Of a stretch of 53,292 nucleotides of DNA, positions 44,825-52,593 are shown piece after piece. The notes beneath the pieces are model-generated. The model saw nothing but the letters and a program-made list of their open reading frames with translations. It had not been told where the DNA came from and ran no database searches. How positions within the stretch are numbered: the first letter of the stretch is position 1; each line of letters begins with the position of its first letter. Source of the stretch: Clostridium tagluense (GTDB taxonomy: Bacteria; Bacillota; Clostridia; Clostridiales; Clostridiaceae); the NCBI RefSeq assembly GCF_003865095.1, contig NZ_BHYK01000028.1, positions 1-53,292 of the forward strand, given 5' to 3'. The translations under genes were made by a program, and so were the position numbers.

Positions 44825-44882
44825 AGGCACATGAAAATAAATAGACTAACAGCTTTGACTTGTTATTTATTTTCATGTGCCT
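44825..44882 (+). repeat. Palindromic terminator-like repeat, copy C
   Basis: AGGCACATGAAAATAAATA pairs perfectly with TATTTATTTTCATGTGCCT around a 20-base loop. It follows mltG and probably ends that transcript. The right part shares GACTTGTTATTTATTT with copy B at 34505. Confidence 0.8.
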
Positions 44883-44906
44883 TAATCAATTTTTGGAGGA
44901 AATTAA

Positions 44907-45575
44907 ATGAGTGGCATAACACATGATTATATGGAACAATATTTAAGAGAATTGATTCCTAGTAATACTGGCATTTTAGAAGATTTAGAAAAATTTGCGC
45001 TAGAAAATAGAGTTCCTATAGTTCAAAAAGAAACTGCTAAATTTTTAGAATTAATGATAACTATGAATAGGCCTAAAAAAATATTAGAACTGGGTACAGC
45101 CATAGGATATTCTGCTATTTTAATGAATCTAACGCTTGGAGGACTAAGTGAGATTACCACTATCGAAAGAGATGAAAAAATGATAGAGCTTGCAAAGGCT
45201 AATATAAAAAAATACGGATTGCAAAATAAAATCACTATTCTACAAGGGGATTGCCTAGAAATTTTAGAAAATCTTACGGGTGAATATGATATGATTTTTA
45301 TGGATGCTGGTAAAGGACACTATAATCATTTTCTTCCGCACTGCCTTAGGCTTCTAAAAAAACAGGGAGTTCTTATTGCTGATAATGTTCTTTTTAGAGG
45401 AATGGTTGCATCAAAAGAGCTTGCAACACGTAGAAAAGTAACTATAATAAAACGTATGAAGAGCTATTTAGAATTAGTATCTAATAATGATGAACTTATA
45501 ACTTCTGTAATACCTATGGGAGATGGAATCTCAGTTACAGTAAGAAAATGCAAAGAGAGTAGCGAGGAGGAATAA
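44907..45575 (+). CDS. SAM-dependent O-methyltransferase (YrrM type)
   Basis: A 222-residue methyltransferase of the catechol-O-methyltransferase-like family 3. The SAM site is Ile-Leu-Glu-Leu-Gly-Thr-Ala-Ile-Gly-Tyr-Ser; a later Phe-Met-Asp-Ala-Gly-Lys-Gly-His-Tyr and Asp-Asn-Val-Leu-Phe are the metal-binding motifs. Together with the U32 gene five bases downstream and udk it forms the set yrrM-yrrN/O-udk of Bacillus. Members there modify tRNA (YrrM/TrmR methylates the 5-hydroxyuridine made by YrrN/O), which is the most likely role here. Confidence 0.88.
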   Translation: MSGITHDYMEQYLRELIPSNTGILEDLEKFALENRVPIVQKETAKFLELMITMNRPKKILELGTAIGYSAILMNLTLGGLSEITTIERDEKMIELAKANIKKYGLQNKITILQGDCLEILENLTGEYDMIFMDAGKGHYNHFLPHCLRLLKKQGVLIADNVLFRGMVASKELATRRKVTIIKRMKSYLELVSNNDELITSVIPMGDGISVTVRKCKESSEEE

Positions 45576-45580
45576 AACCA

Positions 45581-46804
45581 ATGAAACCAGAAATACTAGC
45601 ACCAGCAGGTAATTTAGAAAAATTAAAAGCAGCTATAAATTTTGGTGCAGATGCAGTTTATTTAGGTGGAAGTAAATTAAATTTAAGAGCTTTTGCAAAT
45701 AATTTTACTAATGAACAATTAAAAGAAGGTATAGATTTTGCCCATTCAAGAGATAAAAAGGTATATGTTACTTTAAATGTAATTCCTCATAATGATGATT
45801 TACAAGGTCTGGAAGATTATCTAAGAGAAGTATATGAACTAGGGGCGGATGCTATAATTGTATCTGATCCAGGAATTATTATGACGGCTAGGGAAGTTGT
45901 ACCAAATTTGGAAATTCATTTAAGCACTCAATCTAACAATGTAAATTATAAATCAGCTATTTTTTGGCATAAACAAGGGGTAAAAAGAATTGTTCTTGCA
46001 AGAGAATTATCCCTAGAAGAAATTAAAGAAATTAGAGAAAAATTACCGGATACATGTGAACTAGAAGCATTCGTTCATGGTTCTATGTGTATGTCCTATT
46101 CTGGAAGATGTCTCTTGTCAAATTATATGACCGGTAGAGATGCTAACAGGGGGCAATGCGCTCAGCCATGTAGATATAAATATTTTTTAGTGGAAGAAAA
46201 AAGAGATGGAGAATATTTTCCTGTAATTGAAGATGATAAAGGTACTTACATAATGAATTCAAAGGACTTATGCATGATAGAACATGTGCCAGAGCTTATG
46301 GAAACCGGTATAATGTCCTTTAAAATAGAAGGAAGAATGAAAAGCTCATATTATGTTGCTTCTGTATGTAAATCCTATAGAGAAGCTGTGGATGCTTATA
46401 TAGAAGATCCAGTAAATTATAAATTCCAGCAAAAATGGATGGATAATCTTCTAAAACCTAGCCATAGACAATATTATACTGGATTTTATTTTGGAGATCC
46501 AAACAAACAGATATATGAATCCTCTTCATATATTAGAGATTATGATATTGTTGGAGTTGTACGGGAATATAATGAAGAAACTAATATTGCATCAATAGAG
46601 CAAAGAAATAAGGTATTCCAAGGTGATACTGTTGAAGTATTAAGACCTGTAGGCGATAATGTAATAATTGTGCTTAATGATATGAGAAATTCTAAGGGAG
46701 AGAGTATAGCTTCTGCTCCAAATGCTCAGATGTTATTTACTGTAAATATTATGGAAAAACTTCATGAGAATGATATACTCATAAAATGCAAGGAGGAAAA
46801 ATAA
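45581..46804 (+). CDS. U32 family peptidase-like protein (TrhP/YrrO type)
   Basis: A 407-residue U32 protein. It starts [14 protein letters not shown] and has the signature [16 protein letters not shown], followed by Asn-Arg-Gly-Gln-Cys-Ala-Gln-Pro-Cys. The four cysteines probably hold an Fe-S cluster. In E. coli and Bacillus this branch hydroxylates U34 of tRNA using prephenate. The O-methyltransferase upstream would then methylate the product. Its stop codon overlaps the udk start by one base. Confidence 0.93.
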   Translation: MKPEILAPAGNLEKLKAAINFGADAVYLGGSKLNLRAFANNFTNEQLKEGIDFAHSRDKKVYVTLNVIPHNDDLQGLEDYLREVYELGADAIIVSDPGIIMTAREVVPNLEIHLSTQSNNVNYKSAIFWHKQGVKRIVLARELSLEEIKEIREKLPDTCELEAFVHGSMCMSYSGRCLLSNYMTGRDANRGQCAQPCRYKYFLVEEKRDGEYFPVIEDDKGTYIMNSKDLCMIEHVPELMETGIMSFKIEGRMKSSYYVASVCKSYREAVDAYIEDPVNYKFQQKWMDNLLKPSHRQYYTGFYFGDPNKQIYESSSYIRDYDIVGVVREYNEETNIASIEQRNKVFQGDTVEVLRPVGDNVIIVLNDMRNSKGESIASAPNAQMLFTVNIMEKLHENDILIKCKEEK

Positions 46805-47424
46805 TGCATCGTCCGATTTCAATAGGGATAACTGGAGGAACGGGATCAGGAAAAAGTACCATTGCAAGAGAAATCTATAAACAGTTTGATGACACATGTA
46901 TTGCAATGCTTGAACAAGATTCATATTATAAGGATCAAAGTGATCTTTCTTTTGAAGAAAGGATAAAAACAAACTACGATCATCCAGATGCTTTTGATAC
47001 TTCACTTTTAGTTCAGCACCTTACTCTTCTTTTAGAAGGACAGGCTATTGAAAAGCCTATATATAATTTTGAAATACATAATAGAATGGAAGAAACAGTT
47101 TCTGTGCAGCCAAAGGAAATTATTATAGTTGAAGGAATTCTTGTACTCCAAGAAAAAGTTCTTCGAGATATGTTGGATATTAAAATATATGTAGATACGG
47201 ATGCAGACGTTAGGTTTATAAGAAGACTTGTGAGAGATATTAATGAGCGAGGGAGAACAACCGATTCTGTTATAAATCAATATTTAAATGTTGTTAAACC
47301 AATGCATGAACAATTTACAGAACCGACTAAAAGGCATGCGGACATTATTATACCTGAAGGTGGACATAACAAGGTAGCTATAGATATAATTACTTCAAAT
47401 ATAAGGCAATCATTACAAAAGTAA
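46804..47424 (+). CDS. udk: Uridine kinase
   Basis: The start at 46804 is preferred since AAGGAGG lies seven bases upstream; an earlier in-frame start precedes that site. The 206-residue kinase has the P-loop Gly11-Gly-Thr-Gly-Ser-Gly-Lys-Ser-Thr19, and Asp-His-Pro-Asp-Ala-Phe-Asp and Arg-Arg-Leu-Val-Arg-Asp motifs. It phosphorylates uridine and cytidine in the salvage pathway. Its ATG shares one base with the stop of the U32 gene (TAATG), so the two are translationally coupled. Confidence 0.97.
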   Translation: MHRPISIGITGGTGSGKSTIAREIYKQFDDTCIAMLEQDSYYKDQSDLSFEERIKTNYDHPDAFDTSLLVQHLTLLLEGQAIEKPIYNFEIHNRMEETVSVQPKEIIIVEGILVLQEKVLRDMLDIKIYVDTDADVRFIRRLVRDINERGRTTDSVINQYLNVVKPMHEQFTEPTKRHADIIIPEGGHNKVAIDIITSNIRQSLQK

Positions 47425-47454
47425 GAAACATAAAAGGAATAATTATAAAGTATA

Positions 47455-47499
47455 AAACATCTCATTTAAGGCTAGAATTAGGCTAAGTGAGGTGTTTTT
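47455..47499 (+). promoter_or_regulatory. Terminator-like hairpin holding the PBP ribosome binding site
   Basis: AAACATCTCATTTA (47455) pairs with TAAGTGAGGTGTTT (to 47497) through 14 bp, three of them G-U, and a T-run follows up to the ATG at 47500. The right arm contains GTGAGGTG, the only ribosome binding site for the next gene. The element can thus end udk transcription and also hide the start of the PBP gene. Confidence 0.6.
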
Positions 47500-49179
47500 A
47501 TGTATAGTAGAAATAATATATTTAGTTCTTCAAATCACAGGAGAGAAGCTCGAAAAAGAAATTGGACGGTAATGGTAATAGTAATTCTAATGTTCGCTTT
47601 CCTCCTTTGGAAATGTGTATATAATATGTATATTAAAGGACCAGACAGAAAAGCAATGGCAGATGCACAATATACAATAGATGAAAAATATGGCTTGCAA
47701 TATAGTTTAACTGATTGTAAAGATAATCCCCTTTTGGATTATAATATAAACTATTACGCAATTATTGACCCACTGGATTATTTTAGATTTAATGAATATA
47801 CTAGCAAATATGACATGCAAGCATTAACCTTTATATTAAGAAATTATAATAGCAACTATGATTTATATAAGATAAATGGTAGAGGTAATGGACAAAAAAT
47901 AAAATATAAAATTGATGAAGAGACTTATGATAAACTCAAGGATATTAAAGGAGTAAAAGGGTTTTATGCTTATGCAGCCAATGAGCTTACTGGAGATAAA
48001 ATATGGAAAATTGAAAATTTATTGTCAAATCCAAAATATTATAAAGAGGGGGTTAAAGACCCCATTTTCAAAAGTCCTAATTCTCTAGAAATGCAAATAT
48101 ATAACAAAACCAAAAATAATGAATTTACAAAAATTAGATTTCTCAAAGGCGTTGATGGTGAAATATCTGAGGGCAAAATTATTGAACCTGAAAACAATAT
48201 TAATGTAAAACTTACCTTAGATAAAGAAGTTCAGGATAGGGTTGAAGGCATTCTTCATGAGGATAAATACAAAAAATATGACCAAATTGGTGTTGTACTA
48301 ATGGAGAGTAGCACTGGTAAAATAAGAGCAATGGCACAAAAAAATGATAGTACCTCAAATGCAAATTTATGTAATGGTTTTTTTGCAGGATCTATTTTTA
48401 AAGTTATTGTGGAGGAAGCTGGGATAGATTTAAATTTAATAGACAAGGATAAAACAATTGCAGTAAAAGGCAATATATTTAAAAAAGCGGATAAGCATAA
48501 AATTGGATATGAATATACACTTTCAGAGGCACTATCTGATTCTTCTAATGATATATTCGCTCAATTAGGTTGGAAGATAGGTATTGAAAATATGTATGAT
48601 TATGCAAGAAAACAAGGATTATTTAATAAAGTTTTAAATTTTGAGCAGGAGCAAAGTGGTAAATTAGAGGTAGATCTATCGAGTCCTAAAATTGAAGATA
48701 CAAGCTTTACATCTATTGGTCAGACTGCTAGAATAACACCACTACAAGCTATTAGTATTCCTAATACTATCATAAACAATGGGGTATATGTACAGCCAAC
48801 AATAATAGACTCCTTCCTAAAGGGTGATAAAGAAATTTTAGAGAAAATCACTTCTAAAACTTCTCGTGCATTAAAAAGTGAAACTGCGGAGACAATTAAA
48901 CTCCATATGATGGATGTAGTGAAAACTGGTACAGGAAAACAGGCTTATATTAAAGACATGAACATAGGTGGAAAAACTGGCACTACTTCCTATAAGGATA
49001 AGGAAAAAACTAAATCAGATGGATGGTTTGTTGGTTTTTTTCATTGGAAGGGGAAGAATTATTCTATGGTTGTATTTGTAAATAATATCGGGATGAATGT
49101 AAATGGTATAGCAGATGAAGAAGGTGGCGGCACGGCTGCTCCAATATTTAAAGAAGTAGTAAATGCACTTAAAAAATAA
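47500..49179 (+). CDS. Penicillin-binding protein, class B-type transpeptidase
   Basis: A 559-residue membrane-anchored protein: short basic cytoplasmic tail, one helix (about 23-45), an N-terminal domain of about 210 residues, and a transpeptidase domain. All three active-site motifs are present: Ser298-Ile-Phe-Lys, Ser348-Ser-Asn350 and Lys492-Thr-Gly-Thr495. No glycosyltransferase domain is seen. It would cross-link peptidoglycan outside the membrane. Its place before sigK suggests, but does not prove, a sporulation-linked role (cortex or forespore wall). Confidence 0.9.
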   Translation: MYSRNNIFSSSNHRREARKRNWTVMVIVILMFAFLLWKCVYNMYIKGPDRKAMADAQYTIDEKYGLQYSLTDCKDNPLLDYNINYYAIIDPLDYFRFNEYTSKYDMQALTFILRNYNSNYDLYKINGRGNGQKIKYKIDEETYDKLKDIKGVKGFYAYAANELTGDKIWKIENLLSNPKYYKEGVKDPIFKSPNSLEMQIYNKTKNNEFTKIRFLKGVDGEISEGKIIEPENNINVKLTLDKEVQDRVEGILHEDKYKKYDQIGVVLMESSTGKIRAMAQKNDSTSNANLCNGFFAGSIFKVIVEEAGIDLNLIDKDKTIAVKGNIFKKADKHKIGYEYTLSEALSDSSNDIFAQLGWKIGIENMYDYARKQGLFNKVLNFEQEQSGKLEVDLSSPKIEDTSFTSIGQTARITPLQAISIPNTIINNGVYVQPTIIDSFLKGDKEILEKITSKTSRALKSETAETIKLHMMDVVKTGTGKQAYIKDMNIGGKTGTTSYKDKEKTKSDGWFVGFFHWKGKNYSMVVFVNNIGMNVNGIADEEGGGTAAPIFKEVVNALKK

Positions 49180-49262
49180 ATTAAATAAATATTTTTTATG
49201 TACAGGCAATATTAATAATATAAATCATATTATATTAATAAGCACTATTAGGAGGAACCTCC

Positions 49263-49691
49263 GTGTTTTTCATGAATTGTTTATTAGATATGATTGGAAA
49301 TGTTACATTTTTAACAGCTTACATTACTGGTAGTAGTTCATTTCCTCAACCATTAAGTGAAGAAGAAGAAAGATTTTATTTAACAAAGTTAAAACAAGGT
49401 GATTTACTAGCTAAAAGTATATTAGTTGAACGAAATCTAAGATTAGTTGCACATATAGTAAAAAAATATTCCTACCCAGGAAAGGATGTAGATGACCTAA
49501 TATCCATTGGAACTGTAGGATTAATTAAAGCTATTGACTCCTTTGATACAAGCAAAGGAACAAGGCTTGCGACCTATGCTGCTAGGTGCATAGAAAACGA
49601 AATACTAATGCTTATTCGCAATAATAAAAAAACAAAAGGTGAGGTGTATTTGCAGGATCCTATTGGAATTGATAAAGAGGGAAATGAATAG
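49263..49691 (+). CDS. sigK: Sporulation sigma factor SigK, 5' part, interrupted by a prophage-like element
   Basis: The 142 codons match the N-terminal half of SigK: a hydrophobic pro-sequence with Phe-Leu-Thr-Ala-Tyr, then Phe-Pro-Gln-Pro-Leu-Ser, region 2 with [11 protein letters not shown], [12 protein letters not shown] and [12 protein letters not shown]. The frame stops right after Asp-Lys-Glu-Gly-Asn-Glu, and the -35-binding half is missing. GTG at 49263, seven bases after AGGAGG, is the likely start; ATG at 49272 is an alternative. The break is the same as in the skin-interrupted sigK of B. subtilis. Without excision only a non-functional fragment would be made. Confidence 0.95.
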   Translation: MFFMNCLLDMIGNVTFLTAYITGSSSFPQPLSEEEERFYLTKLKQGDLLAKSILVERNLRLVAHIVKKYSYPGKDVDDLISIGTVGLIKAIDSFDTSKGTRLATYAARCIENEILMLIRNNKKTKGEVYLQDPIGIDKEGNE

Positions 49692-49716
49692 CACTCTGCA
49701 TGATAGACGTATATGC

Positions 49717-51225
49717 CTAAAGCCTTGGGAATAGGTTAATTTCAAAGTTGTCATTTCTCTGGCTCGTACTCTTTTTATATTCAACTTTATACAATACGCT
49801 TTTTAATAATTCATTTTTGAGTGCGATGTCATCTGATATTTTATAACTATCAATGACATTTTTTATTTTAGATTGAACATCATTATTTGTCTTTTTACTT
49901 TGTTTTTTAATTACAACTTTTATATTTTCAATCTCATTTGCAATCGCATCGGAACGTTGAGAAAGATTATTCGAACGCTCGATAAAAGTTTCGTCATCAT
50001 AAACGTGTCGCTCCAATAAATCGAATAAATTAAGTTTTTGAGTGCTTAATGTACCAAGTTCTTTACTTAACATTGCTATTTGTTTTTCGTATATGTCTAC
50101 ATCAACTGTAGAAGTTATATTTTCAGATTCACCACCTAGAACTGCTAGGTATTGTTCAAGGGCTAAAATAATTTCATGTTCGATGTATTTAAATTTAGCA
50201 CTTCTGTTATCGCACTTATTATTATTGCATATTATGTGCGGATCCTTATCTCCATATTTTCTCATAACCATTTTGCTACCACAAGTCTCACAAATGACTA
50301 GCCCGGCAAGGGGATTAGCAGCTCCATTTGCGGTTTTATATGGTATATGGTATTTACCTTTTAAAATTTCTTGAGCTTTATCAAAAACATCTTCTTCGAT
50401 AATAGCCTCATGCTTACCCTCTGAAATAATCCATTCGGATATGTCCCTGGTTCTAGTATCCTTAATCTTGTTAGGGTCTTTTGATTTCCTTATATCTTTC
50501 TTTTTCCACGTAACTTTACCAATATAGATAAGATTTTTTAAAGTAAATAGGATACCGCTAGATTCAAAGTTGTTTCCAAGCTTTGATTTATATCCTAAGC
50601 CGTTTAAATATTTCGCAATTGTTCCAGCTCCAGAACCATCAACATACATTTTAAATATCAATCTCACTACTTCGCTTTCATTTGGATTGGGTTGTAAGGT
50701 CCTGCTTTTATTTATAAACGCTATATCATATCCCAGAGGAGGATTAGGAGATATGTAATTACCATCTTCTATACTTCTAACTCTTCCACCTTGCATTCTG
50801 CGATTAATCATCTTCAATTCTTTTCTGCTCATGAACGCTTCAAATTCACTATATTCTTCATCGAAATCGTTGTTAAGGTCATATGTCTTTTGCGGGGTTA
50901 TTATCTTGGTGCCACTGTCTTTAAAAGTTTTTAGTATAATGCCTTGTTCTTGCATGTCTCCACGTCCTAGACGCTGTATATCCATTACTAGGACACCACT
51001 ATACTGCTTATCTTCGATTTCTTTTAAGAGCTCCAGCATCTTAGGTCTAAAAAATAAACTTTCACCACTAACTATTTCTTCTTTTATTTCTACAATATTT
51101 AATTTTCTTTCTTTTGCAAATTTTAATAAGGCCCTTCTATGCTTAGATAGAGTTTCGCCTTGCCCTAAAGTTTTTTCAAGTTCTTCATCCGCTCTAGATT
51201 TTCTTAAATACATAGCTATTTTCAT
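49717..51225 (-). CDS. Large serine recombinase of the sigK element (SpoIVCA-like role)
   Basis: A 502-residue site-specific recombinase. The resolvase domain has the catalytic Ser10 (Tyr-Leu-Arg-Lys-Ser10-Arg), Val-Met-Asp-Ile-Gln-Arg-Leu-Gly-Arg-Gly-Asp near residue 80 and Lys-Met-Ile-Asn-Arg-Arg. The recombinase domain follows, then a zinc ribbon (Cys-Glu-Thr-Cys...Cys-Asn-Asn-Asn-Lys-Cys, about 315-345) and a coiled-coil stretch near 370-450. It is on the strand opposite to sigK and its stop is 26 bases from the sigK end. It should excise the element and rejoin sigK. It begins one base after the repressor stop, so both may share a transcript. AAGGAAG precedes the ATG. Confidence 0.92.
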   Translation of the reverse strand: MKIAMYLRKSRADEELEKTLGQGETLSKHRRALLKFAKERKLNIVEIKEEIVSGESLFFRPKMLELLKEIEDKQYSGVLVMDIQRLGRGDMQEQGIILKTFKDSGTKIITPQKTYDLNNDFDEEYSEFEAFMSRKELKMINRRMQGGRVRSIEDGNYISPNPPLGYDIAFINKSRTLQPNPNESEVVRLIFKMYVDGSGAGTIAKYLNGLGYKSKLGNNFESSGILFTLKNLIYIGKVTWKKKDIRKSKDPNKIKDTRTRDISEWIISEGKHEAIIEEDVFDKAQEILKGKYHIPYKTANGAANPLAGLVICETCGSKMVMRKYGDKDPHIICNNNKCDNRSAKFKYIEHEIILALEQYLAVLGGESENITSTVDVDIYEKQIAMLSKELGTLSTQKLNLFDLLERHVYDDETFIERSNNLSQRSDAIANEIENIKVVIKKQSKKTNNDVQSKIKNVIDSYKISDDIALKNELLKSVLYKVEYKKSTSQRNDNFEINLFPRL

Positions 51226-51226
51226 T

Positions 51227-51592
51227 TTATCTTATCTTCCTTTCTATTTCTAACAGGACAGCCTTCTTTATTATTTCCCAAGCTTCATCACTTATATCAG
51301 TATCCGTTATTAATCCTTTTTCTATCATCTTATCTAAAACTAGATCTACACTGTTTGGGGCTTCATATTCTTCAACACCATCCATCCAATAGCTTAAAGA
51401 CTTCTTGCTATGTTCAGCTAGTTTAACTAATATTTTTTTAGAAGGAACTCTTTCTCCATTTTCTAGATTTCCGATAGCACCTTTACTTATGCCTAGTTCC
51501 TCGGCAAGACGGACTTGACCTACCTTTTCATTTCGTTTCACTTCTAACTCTTTTCTATATTTTTTTAACTTTTCAGAAAATAACTTATTCAT
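51227..51592 (-). CDS. XRE-family phage repressor (CI-like)
   Basis: The start at 51592 follows TAGGAGGTG; the 20 in-frame codons before it cross an operator and are rejected. The 121-residue protein has an N-terminal helix-turn-helix (about 20-75: Val-Arg-Leu-Ala-Glu-Glu-Leu-Gly-Ile-Ser-Lys-Gly-Ala-Ile-Gly-Asn-Leu-Glu-Asn-Gly) and a helical C-terminal part of 50 residues, without a LexA-like peptidase. It should bind the three 19-bp operators between it and the Cro-like gene. The recombinase gene follows it after one base. Confidence 0.9.
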   Translation of the reverse strand: MNKLFSEKLKKYRKELEVKRNEKVGQVRLAEELGISKGAIGNLENGERVPSKKILVKLAEHSKKSLSYWMDGVEEYEAPNSVDLVLDKMIEKGLITDTDISDEAWEIIKKAVLLEIERKIR

Positions 51593-51798
51593 AATTAAAC
51601 ACCTCCTATTTATAGTATAGTATTTTTTCTCACATTTCAAGAGAATTAGCACGACAAATTATTCTTTCAAATTGTGAGAAATGTAGAAAAATGTAGCAAA
51701 TCAAAGTATGAATGGTTTATTTTCTTTAAATAGCAGAATATTCAATTTGGCTTTTCTTTCAATATGTGAGAATATAGTTGTAGGAGGTGAACACGACA
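51593..51798. promoter_or_regulatory. Prophage control region with three 19-bp operators
   Basis: Three related sites occur between the divergent repressor and Cro-like genes: TTCTCACATTTCAAGAGAA (51627-51645, reverse orientation), TTCTTTCAAATTGTGAGAA (51662-51680) and TTCTTTCAATATGTGAGAA (51754-51772). The last two differ in two bases. The first overlaps a leftward TTGAAA -35-like hexamer; the third overlaps a rightward GAATAT -10-like hexamer with TTGGCT 17 bases upstream. This is the layout of a lambda-like operator region. Confidence 0.8.
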
Positions 51799-52038
51799 AT
51801 GAATTTAAAAGAATTTAGAGATAGCAGAGGGTCGCAAAGAAAATTTGTAGTTGCTAATATCGGTATCTGCGGAAAACATCTTAATGATGTTGAGGCAGGA
51901 AGAGTTAATTTGACTGATAATGTTGCAACTAAACTTTCCCAATTTTATAACGTAAGTGTTGATACAATTAAAAAAATGTACGAGGAGGGTAAAAATGAGA
52001 CAAACCGAGATACTAAAAAGGCAAGCGCAGCTTCTTAA
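51799..52038 (+). CDS. Cro-like helix-turn-helix protein
   Basis: The ATG at 51799 is chosen because AGGAGG ends 11 bases before it; a GTG at 51787 overlaps that site. The 79-residue protein has one XRE-type helix-turn-helix (about residues 15-55: Ile-Gly-Ile-Cys-Gly-Lys-His-Leu-Asn-Asp-Val-Glu-Ala-Gly) and a polar tail. It is the first rightward gene of the element, facing the repressor across the operators, as Cro or an early activator would. It overlaps the next small gene in another frame. Confidence 0.82.
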   Translation: MNLKEFRDSRGSQRKFVVANIGICGKHLNDVEAGRVNLTDNVATKLSQFYNVSVDTIKKMYEEGKNETNRDTKKASAAS

Positions 52039-52096
52039 TGAAATTGAATTACTGTTTAATAAAAGCGTTAAAAATAAAAAGGTTAAACAAGAATAG
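51995..52096 (+). CDS. Small early phage protein (33 aa)
   Basis: GAGGAGGG five bases before the ATG and a 44-base overlap with the Cro-like gene support this 33-residue frame. It is charged and helical (Glu-Ile-Leu-Lys-Arg-Gln-Ala-Gln-Leu-Leu-Asn-Glu-Ile), ending in a lysine-rich tail. I do not recognise it. Compact overlapping genes of this size are usual in phage early regions. Confidence 0.55.
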   Translation: MRQTEILKRQAQLLNEIELLFNKSVKNKKVKQE

Positions 52097-52136
52097 TACA
52101 AGCTGACAATTTCATACAAAATATAGAGGTGATAAT

Positions 52137-52286
52137 ATGCCAGCAACAGTGACGATAGTTAGACCTAATAACACACCGGAAGAAGAAATAAAAGTATTGG
52201 AACGCATTTCACATGTAATAGAAAAAATAATAACTAAAGAATATGGTGTTAAAGTGAAATTTACACTAAAAAGATTAAGCAGCTAG
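52137..52286 (+). CDS. Small phage protein (49 aa), unknown
   Basis: GAGGTGATAAT before the ATG supports this 49-residue frame. It starts with a short strand (Ala-Thr-Val-Thr-Ile-Val-Arg-Pro) and continues with a helix rich in Glu and Ile, ending basic. It resembles other short phage early proteins in shape only. No function is assigned. Confidence 0.55.
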   Translation: MPATVTIVRPNNTPEEEIKVLERISHVIEKIITKEYGVKVKFTLKRLSS

Positions 52287-52416
52287 GCGCTAACAGGATA
52301 AAAAGCAACGCACTAAAGATATAAAGTAGTAAGCACATCTAAACAATTCTAATCCAACCCGCACCACCCAAGGTGTACAAGCCTTAGTAGAGGGTAAAAA
52401 AATAAGGAGGACAAGC

Positions 52417-52581
52417 ATGAACAATGATTTACCATTTTGGAAAGAAAATTTGGAAAGAGAAAAGAAAAGGCTTAAGGAGCTGTTTATATTTAGTAATGGT
52501 GTAGAACACAGCGCAACAATGGATGCCAAAAGGAATATAAAAAGATATGAAGCCAAGGTTAAGGAAATAGAGAAGCTTTAA
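52417..52581 (+). CDS. Small phage protein (54 aa), unknown
   Basis: AAGGAGGAC precedes the ATG. The 54 residues are very rich in Lys and Glu and should be largely helical, with a central Phe-Ser-Asn-Gly-Val-Glu-His-Ser-Ala-Thr segment, a coiled-coil-like hairpin. The next gene has an almost identical AAGGAGGACAAGC leader and begins 12 bases after this stop, so they form one operon. Function unknown. Confidence 0.65.
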   Translation: MNNDLPFWKENLEREKKRLKELFIFSNGVEHSATMDAKRNIKRYEAKVKEIEKL

Positions 52582-52593
52582 GGAGGACAAGCA

